From Deltaproteobacteria bacterium (GTDB taxonomy: Bacteria; UBA10199; JACPAL01; JACOUP01): a stretch of 6,263 nucleotides of DNA. Location: contig JAUSKE010000158.1 in NCBI GenBank assembly GCA_030649435.1, forward strand, positions 1-6,263, in the 5' to 3' direction. A program made the translations under genes and the position numbers. Under the pieces are notes generated by a model. That model searched no databases. It was not told the DNA's origin and was given only the letters and a program-made list of their open reading frames with translations. Shown in pieces: positions 1-5,371 of this stretch (within the stretch, counting starts at the first letter, position 1; each line of letters begins with the position of its first letter).

Positions 1-401
1 AGGAAGCTAAAAAAAATATCTCAAAACGAAACATTCTCATCGTCGAGGATGATCCTCATTGTCAATTGGCGCTTCAAAGTTGCCTCAAGAAAGAAGGGTA
101 TGCGTGTACCAGCGCAGTCAGTGTTGAGGAGGCCTTGGGGAGGGTCCGTTTGAGCGTGCCAGATCTCGTGATCCTGGATTTAGGACTGCCCCATGCGAGT
201 GGTCTCGCTTTTTTGCAGAACTTTGTGAAGGTGGTTTCGAAAGGTGAAAAAATTCCGCCCGTTTTGGTGGTGAGTGGGCATAACGACCCGGAAATCGTAG
301 AGTTTGCGATGATGCTTGGAGCCTCCCGCTTTATTCCGAAACCAATAAGCGCCCCCGAGATCGTGTCGGCCGTTCGCTCTTCCATGGAGGATCGAGTATG
401 A
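1..401 (+). CDS. Response-regulator receiver domain protein (5' end outside window)
   Basis: The reading frame is open from the left edge (codons begin at position 3), so the gene starts upstream of the window. The TTG at 66 is not the start, because the essential first strand and acidic pocket lie before it: NILIVEDD is encoded at about 30-53. The domain carries the standard receiver marks: the VEDD acidic pair, the phospho-acceptor Asp in VILDLGLP (about 169-192), the switch Ser in VVSGHND, and the conserved Lys in FIPKPI (about 330-347). It ends a few residues after the last helix with no output domain. It is therefore either a stand-alone CheY-type receiver or the C-terminal receiver of a longer protein such as a hybrid kinase. 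It would accept a phosphoryl group from a histidine kinase. The stop TGA overlaps the ATG of the next small ORF (ATGA, 398-401), suggesting translational coupling. Confidence 0.9.
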   Translation, partial: EAKKNISKRNILIVEDDPHCQLALQSCLKKEGYACTSAVSVEEALGRVRLSVPDLVILDLGLPHASGLAFLQNFVKVVSKGEKIPPVLVVSGHNDPEIVEFAMMLGASRFIPKPISAPEIVSAVRSSMEDRV

Positions 402-544
402 TTGATGGTGTCGTGACATTAAAAGAAGTGCTTCTCCATCCCATGACCATCATTAAGTCTTATGGGCTTTTGAAGTTCTGCCAAGTCCTGATGAGGAGTG
501 CCAGCAGACGGCACTACCAGTTTCTTCAGATCATCTTTTCTTAA
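398..544 (+). CDS. Small hypothetical protein, 48 aa, coupled to receiver gene
   Basis: The ATG at 398 overlaps the receiver gene's stop codon in the ATGA arrangement, and the frame runs 48 codons to TAA at 542-544. The product begins MIDGVVTLKEVLLHP and ends with a basic, aromatic tail (RRHYQFLQIIFS). The middle, about residues 17-32, is moderately hydrophobic with scattered charges, and the protein is net basic (about six Lys/Arg). I do not recognise a family. Its stop codon lies within the first bases of the first promoter-like element (541-608). The overlap start is the main support. No strong ribosome binding site is present beyond the GGAGGATCGAG stretch just upstream (about 386-396), which could serve. 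It could also be a degraded remnant or a chance ORF. Confidence 0.45.
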   Translation: MIDGVVTLKEVLLHPMTIIKSYGLLKFCQVLMRSASRRHYQFLQIIFS

Positions 545-608
545 GGAAATCCCCCAGTCAAAGATCCAGTTTCCCCTGATTGTTCGCTGTTGCCCTTTCT
601 TGTAGGGT
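541..608 (+). promoter_or_regulatory. Promoter-like conserved element, copy 1
   Basis: This is one of three 68-bp blocks in the window that align without gaps (others at 4964 and 5889). By my count about 44 of 68 columns are invariant. It contains CCCCCAGTC at 551-559 and CCCCTGATT at 573-581, two related half-sites 22 bp apart. Next come a -35-like TTGTTC at 580-585, exactly 17 bp of spacer, and a -10-like TAGGGT at 603-608 inside the invariant TCTTGTAGG. Transcription would start near 615, giving a leader of about 26 nt before the lipoprotein ATG at 641. The -10 box is far from TATAAT, so an activator or alternative sigma factor is likely. The function is inferred from conservation and position. 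Confidence 0.75.
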
Positions 609-640
609 CGCTGTGCTAGATCAAAAAAGGGAGAATGTTT

Positions 641-904
641 ATGAGAACCTCTAGAAAGTTATTGATGTCTTTATTTTTGGCCATTTTGATCAATGGGTGT
701 GATGGGTGTGATGATAACGGAGGAGGGGTATCAGCGGATGTCAGTGGCCGCACCACCCCGGTCCCCGAAGCGAGTTTTGGTTCAGTGGCTTCCGGTTCAA
801 CCACCATGCAGTCAGAGCATTTCAAGACACGCGGGGTCTTGGGAGTCTTTTCAGGCCAGGTCATCGAAGGATCCAACATTCGTTCCTCGGGGGTGCAACC
901 ATGA
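641..904 (+). CDS. Small predicted lipoprotein, 87 aa
   Basis: I place the start at ATG 641 rather than the in-frame ATG at 635. The GGGAG ribosome binding site at 629-633 is 7 nt from 641 but would touch 635. The N-terminus has two Arg and a Lys, then a hydrophobic stretch (residues 7-17) ending in ILINGC, a plausible though imperfect lipobox with Cys20 as the lipidated residue. Asp follows at +2, which in enterics signals inner-membrane retention. Residues 21-50 are Gly/Ser/Thr/Asp-rich linker. The C-terminal part (about 52-87) has the pattern of a short repeat motif often seen at the ends of secreted proteins (a Ser-x-x-Phe/Tyr strand, GVLG, GQ, then another strand). It is the first gene of the seven-gene run, and its TGA overlaps the ATG of the collagen-like gene (901-904). 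The specific role is unknown. Confidence 0.7.
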   Translation: MRTSRKLLMSLFLAILINGCDGCDDNGGGVSADVSGRTTPVPEASFGSVASGSTTMQSEHFKTRGVLGVFSGQVIEGSNIRSSGVQP

Positions 905-2325
905 AACGTTTTATTTTCATCAGCCTTGTTGTTTTTATCCTGATACCAGGGATCGTCTTGGCGGGCACGAGAGACTCCTTGAATTTTCAGGGGATGCTTT
1001 TCAATGCCGATCAGAATGTTATTGACGGGACTGTGAAGATGACCTTCCGCTTCTATGACGATTCGACGAGTGTGGCATCACTGTGGGAGGAGACCCAGTC
1101 TGTGGAGGTTTTAGGGGGTGTCTATACAGTCGCGCTGGGGTCCAACGTTCTCCTGGAGGATTTACTCTTCGACTATGATTCCCTTTTTCTCGGTCTCCAG
1201 ATCGAGGGAGACAGAGAGATGACGCCACGGCTGGAGGTTGTCTCGGTTCCGTGGGCCAAGCGGGCGGAGGTGGCTCAGGTGGCGAGGTCTCTCGATGACG
1301 ATGCGGTACAGGCCTTGATTGCAATCCTGTCGGAGAGTCCAACCGGTTCCGTGGGATCTGTCGGTGCCATTGGAGCTACGGGAGCAACCGGTGCGACTGG
1401 ATCAACTGGTGCCACCGGAGCAATCGGCCCGACAGGATTAACAGGGGCAGCCGGAACGGCTGGATCAACGGGGCTCACTGGTGCCACCGGACCGATTGGT
1501 TTGACGGGAGCCACAGGTGCCCAAGGTCCTGCCGGAACAACACCAGTGGACGGGGTGTTTACAAGTCTGTCGATCAAAGATGGCGTCTCCGGGAGTGAAA
1601 AGATAATCTTTCTGGTGCCTGATATTCTGGCAGACTACACGCTGACGTTGCCGGAGGATGGTGGAACGAATGGTCAAGTTCTGTCAACGGATGGGAGCGG
1701 GGTGCTGAGTTGGGCATCACCATCGAGTGGACCGACAGGAGCAACCGGTGCCACCGGACCAATTGGCCCGACAGGATTGACAGGGTCTACCGGAGTCGCT
1801 GGTTCTCCAGGTTCAACAGGGGCGACCGGTGCGACTGGAGCCACCGGACCAATTGGCCCGACAGGATTGACAGGGTCTACCGGAGTCGCTGGTTCTCCAG
1901 GTTCAACAGGGGCCACTGGAGCAACGGGGTTAACCGGATCAACAGGAGCCGTTGGTCCCACAGGGTTAACAGGATCGACCGGTGCAACTGGTGCGACTGG
2001 GGCAGCGGGCGTTGCTAATTCCCATTCGATCCGAACCGTGACTGCGACTACCACGCTTCTGAGTACGGACGACGTGGTCCTCTGCGATCCCACCACGACC
2101 ACAACCCTGAAACTTCCATTAGCAGCCACCTCGAATGTGGGACATATGATTATAATCAAGAGAATCAAAATAGGGGGTGCTGCCTGTACGGTGTCCGGAA
2201 TCTGGACAACCGACCAATCGAGTGGCACCCAAACTCTTGTTGCCCCGGTATCTGGTGGCGTCAGTGGCAACATCTGTACGGTCATTTCAAATGGAACCAA
2301 TTGGTATTTGGTGAATATCCACTAA
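901..2325 (+). CDS. Secreted collagen-like GXT-repeat protein, 474 aa
   Basis: Residues 1-21 form a Sec signal peptide (two basic residues, a long hydrophobic core, then VLA before Gly22). Residues 22-125 are a globular beta-rich domain with the pattern LNFQG, MTFRFYDD, LWEE, GGVYTVALGS, EMTPR and SVPWAKRA, which I associate with N-terminal domains of secreted repeat proteins. Two collagen-like blocks of uninterrupted Gly-X-Y triplets follow: residues 149-211 (21 triplets) and 277-372 (32 triplets), rich in GAT, GPT, GLT and GST. Thr at Y is typical of bacterial collagens lacking hydroxyproline. Between them lies a spacer (212-276) with the LTLPEDGGTNGQVLSTDG motif found in tail-fibre and adhesin-like proteins. 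Residues 373-474 are a C-terminal beta-rich domain, possibly a trimerisation or binding head. A trimeric surface or extracellular fibre is the likely form. The start overlaps the lipoprotein stop. Confidence 0.85.
   Translation: MKRFIFISLVVFILIPGIVLAGTRDSLNFQGMLFNADQNVIDGTVKMTFRFYDDSTSVASLWEETQSVEVLGGVYTVALGSNVLLEDLLFDYDSLFLGLQIEGDREMTPRLEVVSVPWAKRAEVAQVARSLDDDAVQALIAILSESPTGSVGSVGAIGATGATGATGSTGATGAIGPTGLTGAAGTAGSTGLTGATGPIGLTGATGAQGPAGTTPVDGVFTSLSIKDGVSGSEKIIFLVPDILADYTLTLPEDGGTNGQVLSTDGSGVLSWASPSSGPTGATGATGPIGPTGLTGSTGVAGSPGSTGATGATGATGPIGPTGLTGSTGVAGSPGSTGATGATGLTGSTGAVGPTGLTGSTGATGATGAAGVANSHSIRTVTATTTLLSTDDVVLCDPTTTTTLKLPLAATSNVGHMIIIKRIKIGGAACTVSGIWTTDQSSGTQTLVAPVSGGVSGNICTVISNGTNWYLVNIH
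1750..1913 (+). repeat. 90-bp tandem duplication in the second collagen block
   Basis: Bases 1750-1823 and 1840-1913 are identical over 74 bp with an offset of 90 bp. That equals 30 codons or ten Gly-X-Y triplets (GAT GPI GPT GLT GST GVA GSP GST and flanking GAT triplets). Identity at synonymous positions too points to a recent in-frame duplication by slippage or recombination rather than selection on protein sequence alone. Such blocks usually vary in copy number between strains. Confidence 0.95.
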
Positions 2326-2326
2326 C

Positions 2327-2860
2327 ATGAAAAAAATTGTAACGGCATTTATCATTATTGTCTCCCTCATTGTGACCTACACCATTCTCGCCAAGGAAGA
2401 ACCCAGTTCAGAACTTTTTGCCAAGAAACTTCCAGCCTTCTCCCTCCAAGACCCGTTTGGAAATACGTTTACGAACAAAAGCTTTTCCAAAGATGGTTTG
2501 GTGTTGGTGGTGACGGCACCGATTTTGAAAAACAGGTCTGCCCAGAAAAAATGGAGTCAGTATCTCTTGAAAGCCAAGGCGGGCTCCAAGGCTAAATTGG
2601 TCTACCTGGAAGACATGCAGCCGAGTTTCTTTAAGGGTAAGGCGATGAGGGGGATGAGAAAAGATTACGAGTTCGGCAAAGAGCCGATTCTTTTGATCGA
2701 TAGTAGAGGTGAAATTCGCTCGTCCCTAAAAGTGCCTCAGAAAAAGACGGTTGTCCTTGTCTACGATGATAACGGTAAGCTTATTTATTCGGAAACAGGC
2801 AAGCCTTCGGTTGAGGCGGCCGAGATGATTTGGGAAAAAGTGAAAGATTCAACGCATTAA
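2327..2860 (+). CDS. Exported or membrane-anchored thioredoxin-fold-like protein without cysteines, 177 aa
   Basis: Residues 1-22 are a strongly hydrophobic signal peptide or anchor preceded by two Lys. The mature part begins with LPAFSLQDPFGNTFT (about 35-49), the usual opening of AhpC/TlpA-like peroxiredoxin and thioredoxin-fold proteins. A strand follows (LVLVVTAPIL) at the place where the active-site Cys motif would be expected. There is no cysteine anywhere in the protein, so it cannot do thiol redox chemistry. Later strands (KLVYLEDM, EPILLIDSRGEI, TVVLVYDDNGKLIYSETG) fit the rest of the fold. The fold assignment rests on pattern only. The gene begins 1 nt after the collagen-like stop with no clear ribosome binding site, so translation is probably coupled. 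A structural or binding role in the periplasm is more likely than catalysis. Confidence 0.65.
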   Translation: MKKIVTAFIIIVSLIVTYTILAKEEPSSELFAKKLPAFSLQDPFGNTFTNKSFSKDGLVLVVTAPILKNRSAQKKWSQYLLKAKAGSKAKLVYLEDMQPSFFKGKAMRGMRKDYEFGKEPILLIDSRGEIRSSLKVPQKKTVVLVYDDNGKLIYSETGKPSVEAAEMIWEKVKDSTH

Positions 2861-2875
2861 CAAAAGGAGGACAAC

Positions 2876-3082
2876 ATGCTTCGATGGTCCATCCTATTGG
2901 CAACTTTGCCCAAAACCTTGTCAGCTTGTCCCTTATGCCGAGTACAGGTAGCGGCAGGCATCTACAATTCTAATTTTAGTGTTACCTTCTTCCTGATGTT
3001 GTTGCCGATCCTTATCCTTGTGGCCATCGGTACCGGTTTTTATTTTACGGATGATCTCATGAGCAAGGTGAGGAGGGGATAA
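2876..3082 (+). CDS. Small CPLC-motif membrane protein, 68 aa
   Basis: The start at 2876 is set by a strong AAAGGAGG (2863-2870) 5 nt upstream. The N-terminus is a short, weakly hydrophobic signal-like segment ending in LSAC, after which comes C18-P-L-C21. A transmembrane helix spans about residues 36-57, and the tail is basic (KVRRG). The CPxC pair would sit outside the membrane, where it could bind metal or heme or form a disulfide. LSAC also fits a lipobox, so Cys18 could be lipidated, which would remove it from the pair. Small proteins of this design (signal-like segment, CPxC, one helix) occur in various bacteria as uncharacterised proteins. Here it sits directly before the DUF2243 gene (4 nt gap), so the two products may act together in the membrane. 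The function is unknown. Confidence 0.7.
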   Translation: MLRWSILLATLPKTLSACPLCRVQVAAGIYNSNFSVTFFLMLLPILILVAIGTGFYFTDDLMSKVRRG

Positions 3083-3086
3083 GCAG

Positions 3087-3590
3087 ATGGCAGAAAAACA
3101 ACAACAGGGCCCGTTAATCTGTGCTGGTGTTTTAATAGGGGCCGGGCTTGGTGGATTCGTCGATGGGATTCTCTTTCATCAGATCCTTCAATGGCACCAC
3201 ATGCTTTCTACCCTTATTCCAGCCGATAACTTGGTAAACATCAAAGTGAATATGTTTTGGGATGGTATTTTTCATGCTGCAGTCTGGATAATGACTGCGA
3301 TGGGTCTCGTATTTCTGTGGCATGCAGGGCAACGGAGAGATGTCTGTTGGTCGGGACGGACGTTTCTTGGCTCACTGATGGCAGGGTGGGGGCTGTTTAA
3401 CATCGTTGAAGGCCTCATAGACCATCAATTCCTTGGCCTTCATCACGTTTATGAGTATTCAGACAATAAAATTCCTTGGGACATCGGTTTTCTCGTTTTT
3501 GGAATTGTGATGCTTTTAGAAGGTTGGAGCTTAATCAGCCAAGGGCGAAAGGACGCTATTGGCAAAGAGGTAAAAAATGAAATCCAATAA
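3087..3590 (+). CDS. DUF2243-family multi-pass membrane protein, 167 aa
   Basis: The length and signature residues match the DUF2243 family as I know it. The first helix carries GGFVDGILFHQILQWHHM (residues 22-39). WDGIFH follows at 58-63, then a second helix, and the third region has GWGLFNIVEGLIDHQFLG (100-117) followed by LHHV (118-121). A fourth helix ends near residue 155. The conserved D26, H31, H37, H38, H63, E108, H113, H119 and H120 suggest a membrane-embedded metal or heme site. That is an inference, because the family has no assigned function that I know of. AGGAGG at 3071-3076 supports ATG 3087. The 3' end overlaps the superoxide dismutase gene by 14 bp (3577-3590), so the two are co-translated from one mRNA. 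Confidence 0.88.
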   Translation: MAEKQQQGPLICAGVLIGAGLGGFVDGILFHQILQWHHMLSTLIPADNLVNIKVNMFWDGIFHAAVWIMTAMGLVFLWHAGQRRDVCWSGRTFLGSLMAGWGLFNIVEGLIDHQFLGLHHVYEYSDNKIPWDIGFLVFGIVMLLEGWSLISQGRKDAIGKEVKNEIQ

Positions 3591-4191
3591 ATCAAGAATC
3601 TCCTATAATCCAAAAACTTTTAATTTGAGTGGCTTGAAGGGTATTTCAGATCGAACGATCGAGATGCATTTTAAACTCTACGAAGGGTACGTCAAGGCAA
3701 CGAATGAGCTGAGCGAAAAGATCTCTGAACTTCTCACAAAAGGAAAAGTTGATCATGAAAAAATGCCCGATTATTCTGAGCTGAAACGGCGTCTAGGTTT
3801 TGAATATAATGGGATGGTTCTTCATGAGTACTACTTTGGTAATCTCAAGAGAAACGGTGGGGGGGATCTGAAAGCCAATTCCATTTTATACAAAAGGGTC
3901 CAAGACAACTTTAAAAGTTTTGAGGCTTGGAAGGGAGATTTTATTAGCACGGGTAAGATGCGTGGAGTTGGATGGGTTATCTGTTACGAAGACCCCTCCA
4001 ACGGGCGTTTATCGAACCACTGGATTACGTTGCATGAGGGAGGGAACATCGCTGGCTACCAGCCACTCCTTGTGATGGATATGTGGGAGCATGCATTTTT
4101 GCTTGATTACAAGCCGTCAGAAAAAGAAAAATATATCGATGCCTTTTTTTCAAACGTAGACTGGGAGAGCGTGCAGAAACGCCTGAGTTAA
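3577..4191 (+). CDS. Fe/Mn superoxide dismutase, 204 aa
   Basis: The enzyme converts superoxide to O2 and H2O2. All four metal ligands are identifiable: His31 (TIEMH), His83 (VLHEYYFGN), and Asp168 and His172 in DMWEHAF, the family signature near the C-terminus. The usual His-His before the active-site Tyr is missing: the segment reads HFKLYEGYV, one residue shorter than in E. coli SodB. Where many Mn enzymes have Gln in the second shell, the sequence reads LHEGG, so His153 may take that place, as in mycobacterial-type enzymes. There is no signal peptide, so it acts in the cytoplasm. AGAGG at 3566-3570 precedes the start, which lies inside the DUF2243 gene. Length is normal for the family. 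Metal preference cannot be decided from sequence, so I give no gene symbol. Confidence 0.93.
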   Translation: MKSNKSRISYNPKTFNLSGLKGISDRTIEMHFKLYEGYVKATNELSEKISELLTKGKVDHEKMPDYSELKRRLGFEYNGMVLHEYYFGNLKRNGGGDLKANSILYKRVQDNFKSFEAWKGDFISTGKMRGVGWVICYEDPSNGRLSNHWITLHEGGNIAGYQPLLVMDMWEHAFLLDYKPSEKEKYIDAFFSNVDWESVQKRLS

Positions 4192-4194
4192 TAT

Positions 4195-4980
4195 ATGAAA
4201 AATAAAAATATTCATTACGTGGATCACGGCCCAAGGGAGGCGATGTCTGTTGTTCTCGTCCATGCTTTTCCCCTCAACCACACAATGTGGAACCCACAAA
4301 TTTCAGCCCTTTCTGCAAAACATCGTGTGGTTGCCTACGATATCAGAGGGCATGGGGAAAGCGATGCAGGGGATGGGCAATATACTATTGAGCTCTTCGT
4401 CGATGACTTGATGGCTCTCTTAGATCATTTGAAAATCAAAAAGACAATTCTCTGCGGCCTCTCCATGGGGGGCTACATTGCCCTGCGTGCCCTTGAGCGA
4501 TACCCAGAACGATTCAGCGCCCTTATTTTAGCCGACACACGAAGCGAGGCAGATTCCGATGAAGCCAAAATAAAACGCTCTGCCGCGCTAAAACTGATCA
4601 AAGAAAAAGGGGTTTCTGTTTTTGCGGAGGGATTTGTCAAACCGGCTTTTGCGCCCGAGACGTTTAACACCAATCCTCAGATCATCCAAACAGTGAAGGA
4701 GATGATCCTAAAAAATCCACCCTTGGGAATTTGTGGGTCCTTGTTGGGCCTCGCTTCCCGCACCGATACGACGGCATCGTTGAAAGAGATTAAAATCCCA
4801 ACCCTCATCCTTGTCGGTGAAAAAGATCAGATTACCCCCCCCTCAGCAAGCCTCTCTATGAAAGAAAAGATTCAGAACGCTGAGATGCATCTCATCCCAA
4901 ATGCAGGGCATTTAAGTAACCTTGAAAATCCTGTAGAGTTTAATCAAAGGTTGATCAGTTTCATTAAGGAAATCCCCTAG
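4195..4980 (+). CDS. Alpha/beta-hydrolase fold hydrolase, 261 aa
   Basis: This is a complete single-domain alpha/beta hydrolase. It has the oxyanion-loop segment VLVHAFPLNHTMW (20-32), the DIRGHGES motif (49-56), the nucleophile elbow GLSMGG with Ser90, the acid Asp211 in VGEKDQITPP, and the catalytic His239 in PNAGHLSNLENP. A short lid lies between about 115 and 195. The general pattern resembles 3-oxoadipate enol-lactonase (PcaD)-like and related esterases, but the substrate cannot be assigned, and no other catabolic genes are nearby. There is no signal peptide, so it is cytoplasmic. It starts 3 nt after the superoxide dismutase stop with only a weak ribosome binding site. Its last codons and stop (AAG GAA ATC CCC TAG) form part of the second promoter-like element. 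It is the last gene of the run, and I see no terminator after it. Confidence 0.92.
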   Translation: MKNKNIHYVDHGPREAMSVVLVHAFPLNHTMWNPQISALSAKHRVVAYDIRGHGESDAGDGQYTIELFVDDLMALLDHLKIKKTILCGLSMGGYIALRALERYPERFSALILADTRSEADSDEAKIKRSAALKLIKEKGVSVFAEGFVKPAFAPETFNTNPQIIQTVKEMILKNPPLGICGSLLGLASRTDTTASLKEIKIPTLILVGEKDQITPPSASLSMKEKIQNAEMHLIPNAGHLSNLENPVEFNQRLISFIKEIP

Positions 4981-5031
4981 TCAAAAACCATGTCCCCCCT
5001 GATTGTGACTCTTTCCCGTCTCTTGTAGGTT
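4964..5031 (+). promoter_or_regulatory. Promoter-like conserved element, copy 2
   Basis: This copy has the same 68-bp layout as copies 1 and 3. It has TTAAGGAAATCCCC at 4964-4977 (identical to copy 1), CCCCTAGTC at 4974-4982 and CCCCTGATT at 4996-5004, again 22 bp apart. TTGTGA (5003-5008) is followed by 17 bp and TAGGTT (5026-5031) inside TCTTGTAGG. The first 17 bp lie inside the hydrolase gene and include its TAG stop. The inferred start of transcription is near 5038, leaving a leader of about 45 nt before the DUF883-like ATG at 5084. The upstream operon probably also reads through into this unit, because no terminator hairpin is visible between them. Confidence 0.75.
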
Positions 5032-5083
5032 TCATTCAATGGTTTTTTAGAAGTTAAACAGTTCAAAATAAGGAGAAGTCATC

Positions 5084-5371
5084 ATGTCTACAAACGAGAA
5101 TGGGTTGGCCCAGCACACAGCAGATTTCCGCAAGAAGGCCTCCGATCTAGGTCATAATGTTGAAGATCTCGGCTCAATGACCAAGGTTTTGGCTGGCGAT
5201 GCGGTTGACAAGCTTCAGAAAAATGCCGGCAAGTACTATGACCAAGGGATGAAGAAAGCGGGGAGCTTGGAAAAAGGTCTCGAGAAAACAATCAGTGAAA
5301 ATCCGCTGGTTTCTCTTCTGGTGGCTGCAGGTGTTGGCATGGTCGCGGGAGCCTTTTTTAATCGGCGATAA
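5084..5371 (+). CDS. DUF883 (ElaB/YqjD)-like C-tail-anchored protein, 95 aa
   Basis: AGGAG at 5071-5075, 8 nt upstream, supports this start. Residues 1-70 are polar, mainly helical and coiled-coil-like, with alternating charges. The end carries ENPLVSLLVAAGVGMVAGAFFNRR-type architecture: an ENP turn at 72-74, a Gly/Ala-rich helix from about 75 to 92, and a terminal Arg-Arg. This is the hallmark of ElaB/YqjD-type proteins, which sit in the inner membrane by this single C-terminal helix. In E. coli YqjD is a stationary-phase protein associated with ribosomes. Whether this one does that is unknown. The TAA overlaps the ATG of the next gene by one base (TAATG, 5369-5373). The order DUF883-like then YqjE-like matches the E. 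coli yqjD-yqjE arrangement. Confidence 0.82.
   Translation: MSTNENGLAQHTADFRKKASDLGHNVEDLGSMTKVLAGDAVDKLQKNAGKYYDQGMKKAGSLEKGLEKTISENPLVSLLVAAGVGMVAGAFFNRR

Noticed and set aside
66..401. A receiver gene starting at TTG 66.
   Set aside because: The frame is open to the window edge and the acidic-pocket motif VEDD lies before 66, so the real start is upstream.
541..608. Flagellar sigma-28-type promoter (TCAA with CCTGATT or CCCGATT).
   Set aside because: The boxes are about 13 bp apart rather than 15 and match the consensus poorly, while the TTGTKM-17-TAGGKT geometry is constant in all three copies.
1750..1913. Repeats as a CRISPR-like array.
   Set aside because: They are in-frame coding repeats of Gly-X-Y triplets with no spacers of unique sequence.
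1710..2018. Plus-strand ORF of 102 codons rich in Arg, Asn and Trp inside the collagen-like gene.
   Set aside because: It is a frame-shifted reading of the Gly-X-Y repeats; the composition is implausible and the genuine frame covers it fully.
1674..2300. Long minus-strand ORF of 208 codons opposite the collagen-like gene, with a Pro-Val-Ala repeat pattern.
   Set aside because: It is the complement of Gly-X-Thr codons, with no ribosome binding site and no neighbours on that strand; repetitive GC-biased codons create the open frame.
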